A stretch of DNA of 64,000 nt from contig NHNW01000044.1 of the NCBI GenBank assembly GCA_002786025.1, positions 248,001 to 312,000 on the forward strand, given 5' to 3'. The notes under the pieces were generated by a model. That model saw only the letters and a list, made by a program, of their open reading frames with translations, made no database searches and had not been told where the DNA came from. Of the stretch, positions 9,586 through 19,081 are shown in pieces; the stretch's first letter is position 1; each line of letters opens with the position of its first letter. The position numbers were made by a program, and so were the translations under genes. The stretch is from Zasmidium citrigriseum. Its lineage: Eukaryota; Ascomycota; Dothideomycetes; Mycosphaerellales; Mycosphaerellaceae.

Positions 9586-9806
9586 GTAAGCCGGTTCTTC
9601 GCGGAAGAAGTGTCAGAAGCCTCATGACAGAGTGCAAAGCCCTACGTCTATTTTGCTTGCAGGATCGATTTGGATAACTCCTGTAGAAGGGCTTTGCATG
9701 GGAGGAGAGTCTTTTCTTTAGCTTCTCCTACATTGAAAAGTGATTCTTCCAATTCAGAACGCTGTTCAGGCCATGAGTCCGTTCATCGATAGCTGCATTG
9801 AGATCT

Positions 9807-10844
9807 TCATCGCCCTGATGCATGTTCTGTGTCGTCCTCTCTCCGAGCCATAACATGGATCATAGCCCTCTCAAGAGGCCGTTCGTAGATGACTGAATCG
9901 CCATCATCCCTCTTCGACCATGCACTAACGAGCTCGGTGGCTCTTTCATGTCGGTCGGCAACGAGCTTTTGCTCTCGTTCCTCCATGCTACTTCGGTAAA
10001 CATCATTGACCTTCTCTTCTGCGGTATCCAGATGTCGCAAGTATTGCATCGCAGTCTTCAGTGTTACTTCAACGGCCTTGTCTCCTCGACGACCAAGGAT
10101 TTCTGTCTTTGGAATCGTATCGAAACTTGGTGCTGTGCTTAAGAGGCCACCGTTGTCGCCCGTAAGCACAAGCAAGACCGCTCGATCGTCGCGCAAATCT
10201 TCAGGAGCCATGAGAAAGACTGCCTGACTGATTGGAGATACGGTAGGCTGTATGCGATCCCGCTCCGTCAAGGCATATGGCGAGTCAATATTGTCGTCCA
10301 GGGAGCCACGCATTCTCTCTTGTACCAGGTCGCATAGGCGTTCATGGTTATGGATCAGGGAGACCAGATCTGTTTCTTGCTGTGCCTGCCTCTGCTCGGG
10401 CTCGAGAGTGCCTTTGATCCCAAGTCCGACCCAGTCTGGGTAGTGATTGTACTCCTCGCAGCGGGTGTAATGAAGCGAGACGAATGCCACTGGGTTCTTA
10501 ATATCGTACGTCTTGCCCGGCTCCAGGCTGCGGATCCAATGATTGAACATCTCTTGATGCCAACGCATGGGCTGCACTCCGTCGAGAAAGCGGGGCGTCA
10601 CACTATAACAGAAAGCGGGAACGTTGCAGAGTCGCAGTGCTTGGTGCAGTGGCAGCGTGTCCGACAAGCTGTCAACGCCCATCTCAAATCGATGCTTGTC
10701 GTATTGGCTGAACCTGAAGAATATCGTCCTGCGGAGAGAGAAGTCGGCCATTCGGAATTCCTCTGTGAGTTGTTCAATTATGTCCTGGCCCATGATGTTG
10801 AACCAATCGGTCGGTAGGTCTTTCAGCCTGAGACGAGACTCCAT
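9807..10844 (-). CDS. Hypothetical protein, 345 aa (possible F-box-like N-terminus)
   Basis: Single-exon ORF. The first ~30 residues (LRLKDLPTDWFNIMGQDII) resemble the Leu-Pro helix that opens F-box motifs but are not diagnostic. The middle has a globular, aromatic-rich region (VAFVSLHYTRC, YPDWVGLG). The C-terminal third is strongly charged and helical (EEKVNDVYRSSMEEREQ...). There is no signal peptide or membrane span. Codon use matches neighbours and no competing long ORF is more convincing, so it is likely a real gene of unknown function. Confidence 0.6.
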   Translation of the reverse strand: MESRLRLKDLPTDWFNIMGQDIIEQLTEEFRMADFSLRRTIFFRFSQYDKHRFEMGVDSLSDTLPLHQALRLCNVPAFCYSVTPRFLDGVQPMRWHQEMFNHWIRSLEPGKTYDIKNPVAFVSLHYTRCEEYNHYPDWVGLGIKGTLEPEQRQAQQETDLVSLIHNHERLCDLVQERMRGSLDDNIDSPYALTERDRIQPTVSPISQAVFLMAPEDLRDDRAVLLVLTGDNGGLLSTAPSFDTIPKTEILGRRGDKAVEVTLKTAMQYLRHLDTAEEKVNDVYRSSMEEREQKLVADRHERATELVSAWSKRDDGDSVIYERPLERAMIHVMARREDDTEHASGR

Positions 10845-11733
10845 CGTTAGTGAAGGGTCCTCGCGGAAGGTAGAGCGTGGACGACGATGTGCGAGGATCG
10901 TTCATGAAATAGCGGCGGATGTATATGGGTGACGGTGAGATGACCGAGGGCGGTTTGACCGTTAACGGACTTTTTGGCAGTGCAAGTAGGAAGGGTACAT
11001 GGTGCGGCAGGTCGAGTCAGTATTTAAATGTGCGCGATGTCACAACTGACCGGAATTCCTACAATACTATGCTTGAAGTTGCTGACCATGGTCTGATTTC
11101 TGCGGTACCTGAGCGGGCGTGGACTTCATGACCGGTGTGGAGCTCCAATCAGGCACTTTATGTTGTCATCAGCACGTGTAGCCCAAGAAGTCTTCGAAGA
11201 AAGCCGCCGAGCACAATCTTTCGACCAGCGACATCTTGCAAGGCTAAAGTCGATACATCGTCTTGGAAGGGCTCGACTTGACCGAGTCAAGAATGCACAA
11301 ACAAGCAGACAGGGGAGAGACTTTTGATAATCGGGAACTTGATCTGCTCCAGCCATCCACTTGGCCTAACGCGGTATTTTGTTCAATTGCAGTGTCTTAC
11401 TTGAAAACGAGTGGGTGAATCAATGGAAGTTCGCATGGCTCTCTTGTGGTTGATCATTCAATCCTTCGTGTACCTCCGACAAGACATCATTTCATAAGCT
11501 CATAGAATAGGACTTGGTCTCTCGAAATGTCTCAGCCATCAATTGAGACTTTGTCGCATGTTTCCACATATATATTGCCCTGACCACGGACACGACCTGA
11601 CTTTGATTTCATCAGCAGCAGAATAACAAAAACATCCAAGAAAAACTGTCGAGCCTGACCAACGACATCTCAACCCAATTTCGAGAACAAGACCTCCGGC
11701 AGATTCACATAGGCCTTCGTATTCCGCTTCAAC
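10845..11733. promoter_or_regulatory. Divergent intergenic region between 9807-10844 (-) and 11734-12258 (+)
   Basis: About 0.9 kb with no supported gene. An ATATATAT stretch at about 11568-11575 lies ~160 bp before the 11734 ATG and could be a TATA element. A short ORF at 11126-11356 (-) has no recognisable features. Confidence 0.4.
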
Positions 11734-12258
11734 ATGCTTCTCACTACCGCAAACATCGCCTTCTTCCTGGTCACTGGTGCCATCTCAACCTTTGTCGCTC
11801 TCATGATGGGAGCTCTCGCCACTTCGGAGCGCAGCCTCAACGACATATCAGCTACTACGGTCGGTGCTTTCCTCCTGGGCCACATACTCGTTGCCTTGAC
11901 CATTGTCCGGAAAGCCACCACTTGGTTCGTTGTCATCAAGTTTCTTATCACCATGATGAACGTTCTGGTCCTCTTCCGCCACTTGCACTTCCTGAGGCCT
12001 TACATCCCGGCCATACCACAACTATCAGAGCACACAGTGGGCGATTTTGCATTCGTTATTGGCATGATCGGCAGCAGCTCTGGCATTCTCTTTTGGTATA
12101 CTGGCCCACGAGAACTGGTTCGTTTCAACATCACGATGCCATGCACCCCGCAATCAGGCTGTAACTTCCCTTTGGAAGAGCGACTGGCAAATGCGAGTGT
12201 GATGGCAACCGCTCTAGCTTTGGCAGCAAGATACTTTTACCAACGCTTTTACGACTGA
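11734..12258 (+). CDS. Four-helix integral membrane protein, 174 aa
   Basis: Intronless ORF with about four hydrophobic segments: residues ~5-27 (TANIAFFLVTGAISTFVALM), ~43-60 (TTVGAFLLGHILVALTIV), ~63-82 (WFVVIKFLITMMNVLVLF) and ~107-124 (FAFVIGMIGSSSGILFWY). A final segment (MATALALAARYFY) may be amphipathic. One N-x-T sequon and a Cys pair (PCTPQSGC) lie in the loop between TM4 and the C-terminal helix. No family was recognised; it is likely a small membrane protein specific to related fungi. Confidence 0.6.
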   Translation: MLLTTANIAFFLVTGAISTFVALMMGALATSERSLNDISATTVGAFLLGHILVALTIVRKATTWFVVIKFLITMMNVLVLFRHLHFLRPYIPAIPQLSEHTVGDFAFVIGMIGSSSGILFWYTGPRELVRFNITMPCTPQSGCNFPLEERLANASVMATALALAARYFYQRFYD

Positions 12259-12689
12259 TCTTGCAACGATTGGGCCGAGTCGGTGTTCTATAAACAACAA
12301 AGTCCTCTCTCTCCACCAGAACTCAGCTCAAGCTGGCCACTGCGAATCTTCTTGGAAGTTGAGAATGTCCGTTATACTTGAGAAGTCCTGAGTGCTGGAT
12401 TGGAAAAGAGTCTCACTGCTGCTGAGTTGTTCCATAACAATCGGACAGGAGACTGGAGGCAGAGCGACTGTGGAATGTACAAATTGTGTTTGTTACGATT
12501 GATGAGAAGGGAAGGCTTTGACGCCTTGGATGAGACAAGGCTGTACTCTAGACAGGGGCTTGCGGAAAGTGGCTTCCGCTTGCCCCGTGCACACGCGTTT
12601 GATTACACTTCAACTCGCGTCCTCACATTTCTTCTTCCCCAATTTTCAACCCTTGGTCTTTCAACATTCCCTTGACGTCAGAGGAAACC
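12259..12689. other. Spacer and promoter of the second BTB gene
   Basis: No gene supported. It contains the conserved block at 12580-12609 and, just upstream, a stretch (aaggctgtac...) that also resembles the sequence before the first BTB gene, implying the promoter was duplicated with the gene. Confidence 0.5.
12580..12609 (+). promoter_or_regulatory. Conserved 30-bp promoter block with ACGCGT core (copy 2)
   Basis: Differs from the 7289-7318 copy at three positions only. It ends 80 bp before the BTB start codon. The retained core reads CACACGCGTTTG. Conservation here contrasts with the ~50% divergence of the encoded proteins, suggesting selection on the element. Confidence 0.5.
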
Positions 12690-13815
12690 ATGGGCCGGAA
12701 ACGCTCCGCCAAAGAAATGGAAGAAGATGTCTCAATCGCAGACGCCGTGGACAACATCTGCAAGACGGGCGACATCATCTTCGAGCTCACCATGCACAAG
12801 CCCAGTACGCGACTCCGTGTTTCATCCTCGAGCCTTTCGATGGCCAGCGAGCCATTTGCGACTCTCCTAGGTCCTCGTTTCCTCGAAGGCCAGACGGAGA
12901 GGAGTTCTAGCAATCCTGTTACTATCCCGCTTCCGGAGGACGATCCTCAAGCTATGGCTGACTTGTGCCGACTCCTTCACTTCGTCACCATTCCGGAACT
13001 TGTTAGGGGGGAGGGCCTAGATCGTATTATCGCTTTGGCGATAGCAGCCGACAAATGGTGCTGCACTAAAGCGCTTACACTGCCCGCACAAGGAATCCTA
13101 TTGAACGCCTTGTACCGCCAAGTCGCGGTCAATGATGGCGTGTCACTAGCCAAACTTGCCACGGCGAGCTATCTTCTGAATCAGGACGAGACTTTCACAG
13201 AAGTTGCGAACAGCCTGATGCTGTCTTACCCGGGCTCGTACTCTTATGTGCGGAAGCAGATCGGCTACGACTTGCTCCCAATCCAGTTTTATTGTCAGTC
13301 AAGCAATCCGTACATGATATTGGAAAAGCACGCATTTTGACGTTGTTACAGTGATTTTGGAGGAAAGACGCAATCTTGCAAGAGACACCTTGTCCGTTGG
13401 GCTTCGGGATCTGGTTGGTTTCTGCGAGGCCTGCAGATACCATCCTCGTGACGTTGGTCTCATGGCAGAGTACATGAAACATGTCGCCTTGGAAGATCCC
13501 GACGGCACATGGCCCCCTCGATGGCACGGCGGTAATGTCAGGATCGATGAAGTACTGATGCATATCCGTTCCTTGCGGTCATTTGGAAGAGGACCCGCAG
13601 AAGCACAATGCGATGTTGGGCGCGGCTGTCGAGCATATACGAAGTGTCGTCTTGAGCGGAAGGACTTTGAAAGATTTGCTAGGAAGATAGAGAAGCTCCT
13701 TGAAGGACTGAGTCTTCGCTGTGTGAAGGAAGACTGTATGGATTTCAAGGAGGCCTCGCTTCGCTGCGCGCTCGAATCTGAGTCAGACGGCGAGGGTGAA
13801 GAGACAGAAGAATGA
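12690..13815 (+). CDS. BTB/POZ-domain protein (paralogue 2), exons 12690-13293 and 13352-13815
   Basis: Predicted 355-aa paralogue of the 7384 gene. It shares the opening M-x-RKR-x-A-x-EME, the TGDIIFEL beta strand, LRVSSSSLSMASEPFATLLGP, IPLPEDDPQAMADL and the ALAIAADKWCCTKAL helix. The 58-bp intron (GTCAGT...TTACAG) interrupts the same codon as in paralogue 1, and exon 1 has the same length (604 bp). The second half keeps VILEERRNLA and the cysteine pattern (CRAYTKC, LRCVKEDC), then ends in an acidic Glu-rich tail absent from paralogue 1. The start at 12690 is set by alignment to paralogue 1. Probably a substrate adaptor or dimerising scaffold; function unknown. Confidence 0.82.
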
Positions 13816-14013
13816 GAGACGTCCGTGAACTTCAATATCCATCTCGAATGCGATGTAGCAGCGTCTGCAACCCAGAATTTGGATAGATATAGGCGAGTCG
13901 CCGCATAGCTCGAGAATCATCAATACCTTGCGCAAGACCTGTCTTTCAAACCACTCAGTACGAAAGATGCACCACCCAAGTTTGCCCCCTCCCACAATAT
14001 CTCCATCACCCTC

Positions 14014-14385
14014 TCACCCCACAAAAACCACCCACCATCCCATTGCCCCCAGCCCCAGCACCAAAAGCGCCGTAAAAGCCGGACTCGTCGTAATTCCCAG
14101 CAAACTCGCAAACCAGCCGAGCCAACTAGTCGTCCGTCTGCGTCTTCGTCTGTGTCGGCGTGAGCGAGAAGACTTCTTGGATGATGTCGAGGATGCGTCG
14201 TCGTCTTTTGCGGTTCTGGCTTTGAGGTCGTCTCGCTTGAATTCAGAAGGGTCTGTGTTGCCGTCTGGCGGTAAGATGGGTGGCTTCGCTGTATTTGGGT
14301 CTGGTGCTGTTGACGGCTTTGAGGAGTCGACTTCTGCCGCTTTGTCGGATCGTGATGGCGTGGACGATGTTGAGTCGAAGGCCAT
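14014..14385 (-). CDS. Small tail-anchored-type membrane protein, 123 aa
   Basis: The N-terminal ~60 residues are Ser/Thr/Pro/Asp-rich and disordered. A basic cluster follows (SSRSRRHRRRRRR, ~residues 71-84). A C-terminal hydrophobic stretch (WLGWFASLL...FTALLVLGLGAMGWWVVFV) ends at the stop, so the protein looks tail-anchored with a positive flank. An overlapping plus-strand ORF (13928-14416) is low-complexity and is rejected in favour of this one. No family recognised. Confidence 0.5.
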   Translation of the reverse strand: MAFDSTSSTPSRSDKAAEVDSSKPSTAPDPNTAKPPILPPDGNTDPSEFKRDDLKARTAKDDDASSTSSKKSSRSRRHRRRRRRTTSWLGWFASLLGITTSPAFTALLVLGLGAMGWWVVFVG

Positions 14386-14767
14386 TGCGCTCTGTCAGTC
14401 GCTCCGCTGCGTCTAATGCTGCCTCGTCTGCACCGGATCCGGTTTCAGCTGAGATAATGGCTCTCCATCATGTCTGGCGAGCAACGCTATTGATTCTGCC
14501 GATGGAATAGATGCCTATGCGCTCATCAGCAGTCTTTGATGGAAGGAAATCATCGTGAATGTCAGCTCCCTCGAGAAAAGCTCCCCAGCCGCGCCTCCGC
14601 AATGACGACCCACATGCAAGGATCGATGACAGGGTACCAGATGGCAAAGTTCGCTAGGATTTCAGAAACGTACAGACGCCTATGAGAGGTAGTACCGATA
14701 GTAGTATCAAACAACAGCGAACAACAGGAAGCGCCTGGACTGCGGCGCTCGCATCCTGCCTCGCAAT
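14386..14767. other. Spacer downstream of succinyl-CoA ligase beta
   Basis: No gene seen. It contains the probable terminator of the minus-strand ligase gene and the promoter of the small minus-strand ORF at 14385. Confidence 0.4.
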
Positions 14768-16200
14768 CTATATACCCAGGGTGAATTCGACGCCCACGTC
14801 GATGTCACGCGCTATAACATCGTTAGCCTCAGAAACCCGCGAGGTAGTGATGATTTTGACTTACCAATCTTCACAACCTTGCTAAACTGCACACTCTTCT
14901 CCGCGGCAGTCTGCAAGTCGTCAATGCTGAAAATCTTCAAACCGCTCTCGTTGATCAGCTTCTGTGCCTGCTCCATGTTGGTTCCCTGCAATCTCGCAAT
15001 GACGGGTGTGCGAAGGTTCATGCTCTCGACGACGTTGATCAAACCCTTGGCAATGGCATCGCATCGCACGATACCACCGAAGATGTTGACGAAGATGGCC
15101 GTCACCTTAGGATCCGAGGTGATCAAATCGAAAGCACTCTTGATAGCCTCTGGGGTCGCACCACCGCCAACATCCAAGAAGTTGGCCGGTGTGCCGCCGT
15201 TCAGCTTGATGATGTCCATGGTGGCCATGGCAAGACCGGCACCGTTCACGAGACAGCCAATATCACCATCCAGCTTGATGAAGTTGAGACCGACCTCACC
15301 GGCCTTGACCTCATCAGCGTCTTCTTGCGAGGTATCCCGCCAGCTGAAGATCTCCTTTTGTCTGAACTCGGCGTTGTCGTCAAAGTTGAGCTTGGCGTCC
15401 ATGCAGAGGACTTTGTGGTCGGAGGTCTCGGAGAGGGGGTTGATCTCGATCTGGGTGGCATCCTTCTCCATGAAGACCTTGTACAGCTTCTTGATAACAT
15501 CCGTGGCCTCATCGACGCACTGCTCGCTGAAGCCGAGCTTGGTAGCCACATCCTTCGCGATCTCGTCGGTCACGCCCTTGTGGATGTCGATCTTGGTGGT
15601 GATGATGGCGTCAGGGCTCTCCTTGGCGACGGTCTCGATGTCCATTCCACCCTGGCTAGAAGCGACGATAACAGGGGATTGCGACTGACGGTCCATAAGG
15701 ATAGCCAGGTAGAACTCGCGGCGGGCAAACTTGCGCTCGACAATGTAGACGGAGTTGCAGATGCGGCCGCGCTCGCCGGTCTGCTTGGTGATGAGCTTGT
15801 GGCCGATCATCTGGTCGGCCAGGATGGAGGCCTCGCGCGGGCTGTAGACGATGCGCACGCCGCCCTTGAAGCCGTTGTCGAAGTGGCCCTTGCCTCGTCC
15901 TCCCGCCAGCACCTGCGCCTTGATGACCATGTCCTCGCCGCCGATCTTGCTGGCCACCTCCTCGGCCTCCTTGGGTGAGTGGGCGACATTGCCCTTGGGC
16001 ACACCGATGCCGTACGAGTCGAGGAGTTGAGCAGAGCGGTACTCGTGGATGGAGAGGTTGCGGACTTGTTGGCGGATAGGCGCTTCCTACACAGAAAACA
16101 TTGTTAGGCCATATATCCTCCTGATCCCACGCTTTGTACACACTTTGAAGCCCTGCAGAGCAGAGGCAAACTGCCTGCTGCTACGGGCGAGCTTGAACAT
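14768..16200 (-). CDS. LSC2: Succinate-CoA ligase (ADP-forming) beta subunit, mitochondrial; exons 16144-16200, 14865-16086, 14768-14811
   Basis: Predicted 440-aa TCA-cycle enzyme that, with the alpha subunit, couples succinyl-CoA cleavage to nucleotide phosphorylation in the mitochondrial matrix. Exon 1 gives a basic targeting leader (MFKLARSSRQFASAL). Exon 2 opens with the ATP-grasp start LSIHEYRSAQLLDSYGIGVPKG, then VIKAQVLAGGRGKG, EINPL, the DAKLNFDDNA stretch, GCLVNGAGLAMATMD, FLDVGGGA and VNIFGGIVRCD. The last exon adds ARDIDVGVEFTLGI after a 53-bp intron with GCTAAC branch site. Introns are 57 and 53 bp and all phases agree. Length matches family. It shares a 188-bp divergent promoter with the 16389 gene. 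Confidence 0.95.
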
Positions 16201-16388
16201 GCTGATCCAGCCCGTAAGTAGAGAGGAGAACAGGGAAGAAGGGAATGTTTCTTTACTGAAGCTCTCCCAACTCCAGCATCTGAGCTTGCTTGTTCTCGGC
16301 AGACGCCCGATCCTTCGTCATTCCGATTGGCCAGCTCCACCACCACCGCAACCACCACCCGACATTTTCCTATCGACAGCACATATCA

Positions 16389-17102
16389 ATGGCTATGCGA
16401 GACTCGCCCATGGCTGAACAAGTCAGCGAAGAAGATATTTGGTCGAGCAGATTGAATGTGCTGGCTGCGCGGAATCGGTCTGTCCTGAATTCATGGCTGC
16501 CATCAGAGCCGGAGACCCGCCAAGACGAGGACGATGAAGACGACTTCAAAGGCACGCGAGAAGCCGCAGGCCTGGGCGCAGTGAACCAGGACGAAGACTC
16601 CGAGCTGGACGGAATTCTCAAGCGCAAACGAACAGACAACGACAAACTCCTCGAGCAGCTCATAGGCAGAAAAGCCGCCGAAGCGCATAGGAAGTCGCAA
16701 AAGCAAGCGCCGGGGAAGAGCATGTCCATGTCCAAGCATGCTGCGCCGAAGCCCATAACCCCAAATACAAGCCAGGTCAAACCAAGATCACGGCCTCAAG
16801 ACAGTGACGACGAGGAGGAAGAAGGAAGAGCAGCGGCGTTCACGTCGAAGAAGACGAGAGATACCAAAGTCCCGGCGTATGTTACAGCGGGAGGAAAGGC
16901 AGATGTTCAGGTGGATGTGGATGCTGAGCCGCCGGATCCCAGAGAGGAATTGGCGACTGTGAAAGAGTTGGTCAAGCAGGATGAGGGAGAGGATATGCAG
17001 CCGAAGAAGAGGAAGGTGGGGAGTTATTTGGATGAGGTGCTGGGCCAGAGAGGGAAGAAGGGAAAGAGGAAGAAGAAGGGCAAAGGGGGAGGAGGGGATT
17101 GA
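16389..17102 (+). CDS. Charged nuclear-type protein, resembles the fungal DUF3245 family
   Basis: Predicted 237-aa protein. The conserved-looking N-terminal core (SSRLNVLAARNRSVLNSWLP and DKLLEQLIGRKAAEAHRKS, residues ~15-120) resembles, from memory, the DUF3245 family of small nuclear proteins. The rest is acidic/basic low complexity with nuclear-localisation-like clusters (KKRKVGS, KGKRKKKGKGGGG at the C-terminus) and an internal VPAYVTAGG motif. The ATG at 16389 is preferred; upstream in-frame codons look like 5' leader. It is divergent from LSC2 and convergent with the thiolase gene (119 bp between stops). Confidence 0.65.
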   Translation: MAMRDSPMAEQVSEEDIWSSRLNVLAARNRSVLNSWLPSEPETRQDEDDEDDFKGTREAAGLGAVNQDEDSELDGILKRKRTDNDKLLEQLIGRKAAEAHRKSQKQAPGKSMSMSKHAAPKPITPNTSQVKPRSRPQDSDDEEEEGRAAAFTSKKTRDTKVPAYVTAGGKADVQVDVDAEPPDPREELATVKELVKQDEGEDMQPKKRKVGSYLDEVLGQRGKKGKRKKKGKGGGGD

Positions 17103-17221
17103 AGGTGAACATGAGACCTCAGTGTGAGGAGGTTCTTGGTGAAATCGGAGGAAAATGATCGTTTGGCGACAGAGATACCCGCTATGCAGCAATATAGCAC
17201 ACTATCCACACTTTTACACCT

Positions 17222-18466
17222 CTACTCCCTTACAATCAAACTCGCCATCCCCATCCCCGTGCCAATACACATACTCACAACCCCCAACTCCTTCCCTTGC
17301 CTCTCCATCTCCGGCAACAGCGTCGCCAACTGCCTCGCCCCCGTAGCCCCAAGCGGATGTCCCAGCGCAATAGCTCCACCCTTAGGATTGACCTTCTCCT
17401 GATCAATCCCAAGCTCCCGCACACAATGAACCGCCTGACTCGCAAACGCCTCGTTGATCTCCCAGATCCCGATGTCTTGTTTGTCGACGCCGGTGTAGGA
17501 GAGGAGTTTGGGGATTGCGAGAGCTGGGCCGATGCCCATTTCGTCGGGTTTGCAGCCGATGACTTGTGTGCCCGCCCATTTCCCAATAATACTCGATGTC
17601 AACCCAAGCTCGGCCGCTGTACTCCTCCTCATCATCAACGCCGCCGCCGCCCCATCACTAACCTGACTACTATTCCCCGCCGTCGCCGTCCCCGTCTCCT
17701 TAAACGCAGGCTTCATCTTCGCCAACCCCTCAGCCGTACTCTTCGGCCTTATCCCATCGTCTTTCGTCACTGTGATCTCCTCCTCCACTTCCGGCTTCTC
17801 CTTCGGATCCGGACACCATTTCGTCGTCACAGGCACAATCTCTTTATCGAAAAGTCCCTCCTGCTGCGCTTTCGCAGCTTTGATGTGTGAATTCGCCGCG
17901 AAGGCGTCTTGCTCGGAGCGAGAGACGCCGTAGCGTTCTGCGACGTTTTCGGCTGTGAGACCCATGGACATTATGCAGTCTCGAGCGTCGTTTACGGGGG
18001 AGTCTTTGAGTTCACTCCAGAGTTGTGTGGGAATCGCCCGACTCCCATAATTCCTCGTCATACTCTCCATCCCACCCCCAACACCAACATCAATCATCCC
18101 CGTCGCAATCGCATGCGCAATACTCGTAATCGCGCTCAGCCCACTCGAGCACGCCCGATTCACCGTCTGGAAGGCTACGGTCTCTGGATACCCGACGTGG
18201 CACGCTGCCATTCGGCCTGCTTTGGATCCGCCTAGTTCGCTGAGGACTGTGCCTATGTGGATGTCGTTTATGAGGGCGGGGTCGAGATTGGGGTTTGCTG
18301 CGAGGGTTGCGCGGAGGACGGACGCGAGGAGTTCGTGGTCGTGGGCGAGGTTGAAGGGGCCGCGTTTGGAGCGGGTTATGGGGGTGCGGAGGGCGGAGAG
18401 GAAGACGATGTCGTTGGGGGATTTTTGGAGGATGTTTTTTGTGCCTTTTTGGATGAAGCTCGCCAT
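17222..18466 (-). CDS. 3-ketoacyl-CoA thiolase / acetyl-CoA acyltransferase
   Basis: Single-exon 414-aa thiolase. Catalytic features are complete: nucleophilic Cys in NRACSSGLSAI (~residue 103), the GGGMESMT loop, His in the NEAFASQAVH region, GGAIALGHPLGATGAR and the second Cys in SMCIGTGMG near the end. Family enzymes release acetyl-CoA in the last step of beta-oxidation. The C-terminus (IVRE) is not a PTS1, and no clear PTS2 nonapeptide is visible at the N-terminus (MASFIQKGTKNILQKS), which is basic and hydrophobic instead. Location (peroxisome or mitochondrion) is therefore uncertain. Assignment to the 3-ketoacyl rather than acetoacetyl class rests on overall resemblance. Confidence 0.9.
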   Translation of the reverse strand: MASFIQKGTKNILQKSPNDIVFLSALRTPITRSKRGPFNLAHDHELLASVLRATLAANPNLDPALINDIHIGTVLSELGGSKAGRMAACHVGYPETVAFQTVNRACSSGLSAITSIAHAIATGMIDVGVGGGMESMTRNYGSRAIPTQLWSELKDSPVNDARDCIMSMGLTAENVAERYGVSRSEQDAFAANSHIKAAKAQQEGLFDKEIVPVTTKWCPDPKEKPEVEEEITVTKDDGIRPKSTAEGLAKMKPAFKETGTATAGNSSQVSDGAAAALMMRRSTAAELGLTSSIIGKWAGTQVIGCKPDEMGIGPALAIPKLLSYTGVDKQDIGIWEINEAFASQAVHCVRELGIDQEKVNPKGGAIALGHPLGATGARQLATLLPEMERQGKELGVVSMCIGTGMGMASLIVRE

Positions 18467-19081
18467 CTTTGCGGTCGAATAGCTCAGTGGACGAGAGCTG
18501 TGGTTCGATCCAATGGCTGAGCTGTTCTCTCCTGAATTATGGAGCTGGCCGGGCGTATAGCATACAATGTAGTAGAAAGGTAGAGAAGAGAGAAAGATGA
18601 CCTACGCGTATGTGAGAAGTAAGGATATCTTACATGGCGGCTAGAATGGTTTGATGATATTTCGGCTCGGAAAGCATCGTTGCTCTGCGGTTGTCGCGGA
18701 GAAGATGAGGAGGTGGAGTCTTTCGGGAGAAGATGTCGGCCCGGGGTCCGGATAAGACCTCTTCCAGGGAGGAGCGAATTGACCTCACGTCTTCGACTCT
18801 GGTAAGATGCTGACATAAAGATGGAATTCTCATGATGAGACTTGCCAAAATGACCGTCAAGAAGTGGCATTCTCGATTTCGGCATAAATGAAGTCGGGAT
18901 TGAGATACAACCTCAAGGGAGCCAGGAGCAACCATTTCCATTGCGGGTATATCAAACTCAAAAGATCAGATGTTCTATATTCATACAGACTATACAGAGT
19001 GATGTTGCATACATTAGAGAGAGGACGCCGCTAAAGGCGCAGTACAACAAAAAAGAAAAAGTCCATATCCCATCCATCTCT
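18467..19081. other. Spacer between thiolase and GPI-protein genes
   Basis: Holds the thiolase promoter, a tRNA-like fragment at 18476-18513 (below) and the 3' region of the GPI-protein gene. The ORF at 18484-18885 (-) has no recognisable features. Confidence 0.5.
18476..18513 (+). pseudogene. tRNA-like fragment lacking an anticodon arm
   Basis: Contains an A-box-like TAGCTCAGTGG (D-arm) followed after only 11 bases by a B-box-like GGTTCGATCCA (T-arm). In an intact tRNA the two are at least ~30 bases apart, so the anticodon arm and part of the stems are missing, and no acceptor stem pairing is seen. It lies 10 bp upstream of the thiolase start codon. Best read as a tRNA-derived remnant or chance match to both boxes. 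Confidence 0.3.

Larger units (their letters stand above)
9249..9806. other. Promoter region of the cysteine-rich gene with two GGGAA/TTCCC palindromes
   Basis: No coding sequence supported. It holds the inverted repeats at 9512-9527 and 9571-9585 described below, and the 3' end of the neighbouring minus-strand gene at 9807. Confidence 0.5.

Noticed and set aside
15325..15978. 217-aa plus-strand ORF opposite succinyl-CoA ligase
   Set aside because: Antisense shadow of a firmly identified mitochondrial enzyme.
18484..18885. 133-aa minus-strand ORF upstream of the thiolase
   Set aside because: No recognisable feature; lies in promoter sequence and overlaps the tRNA-like fragment region.
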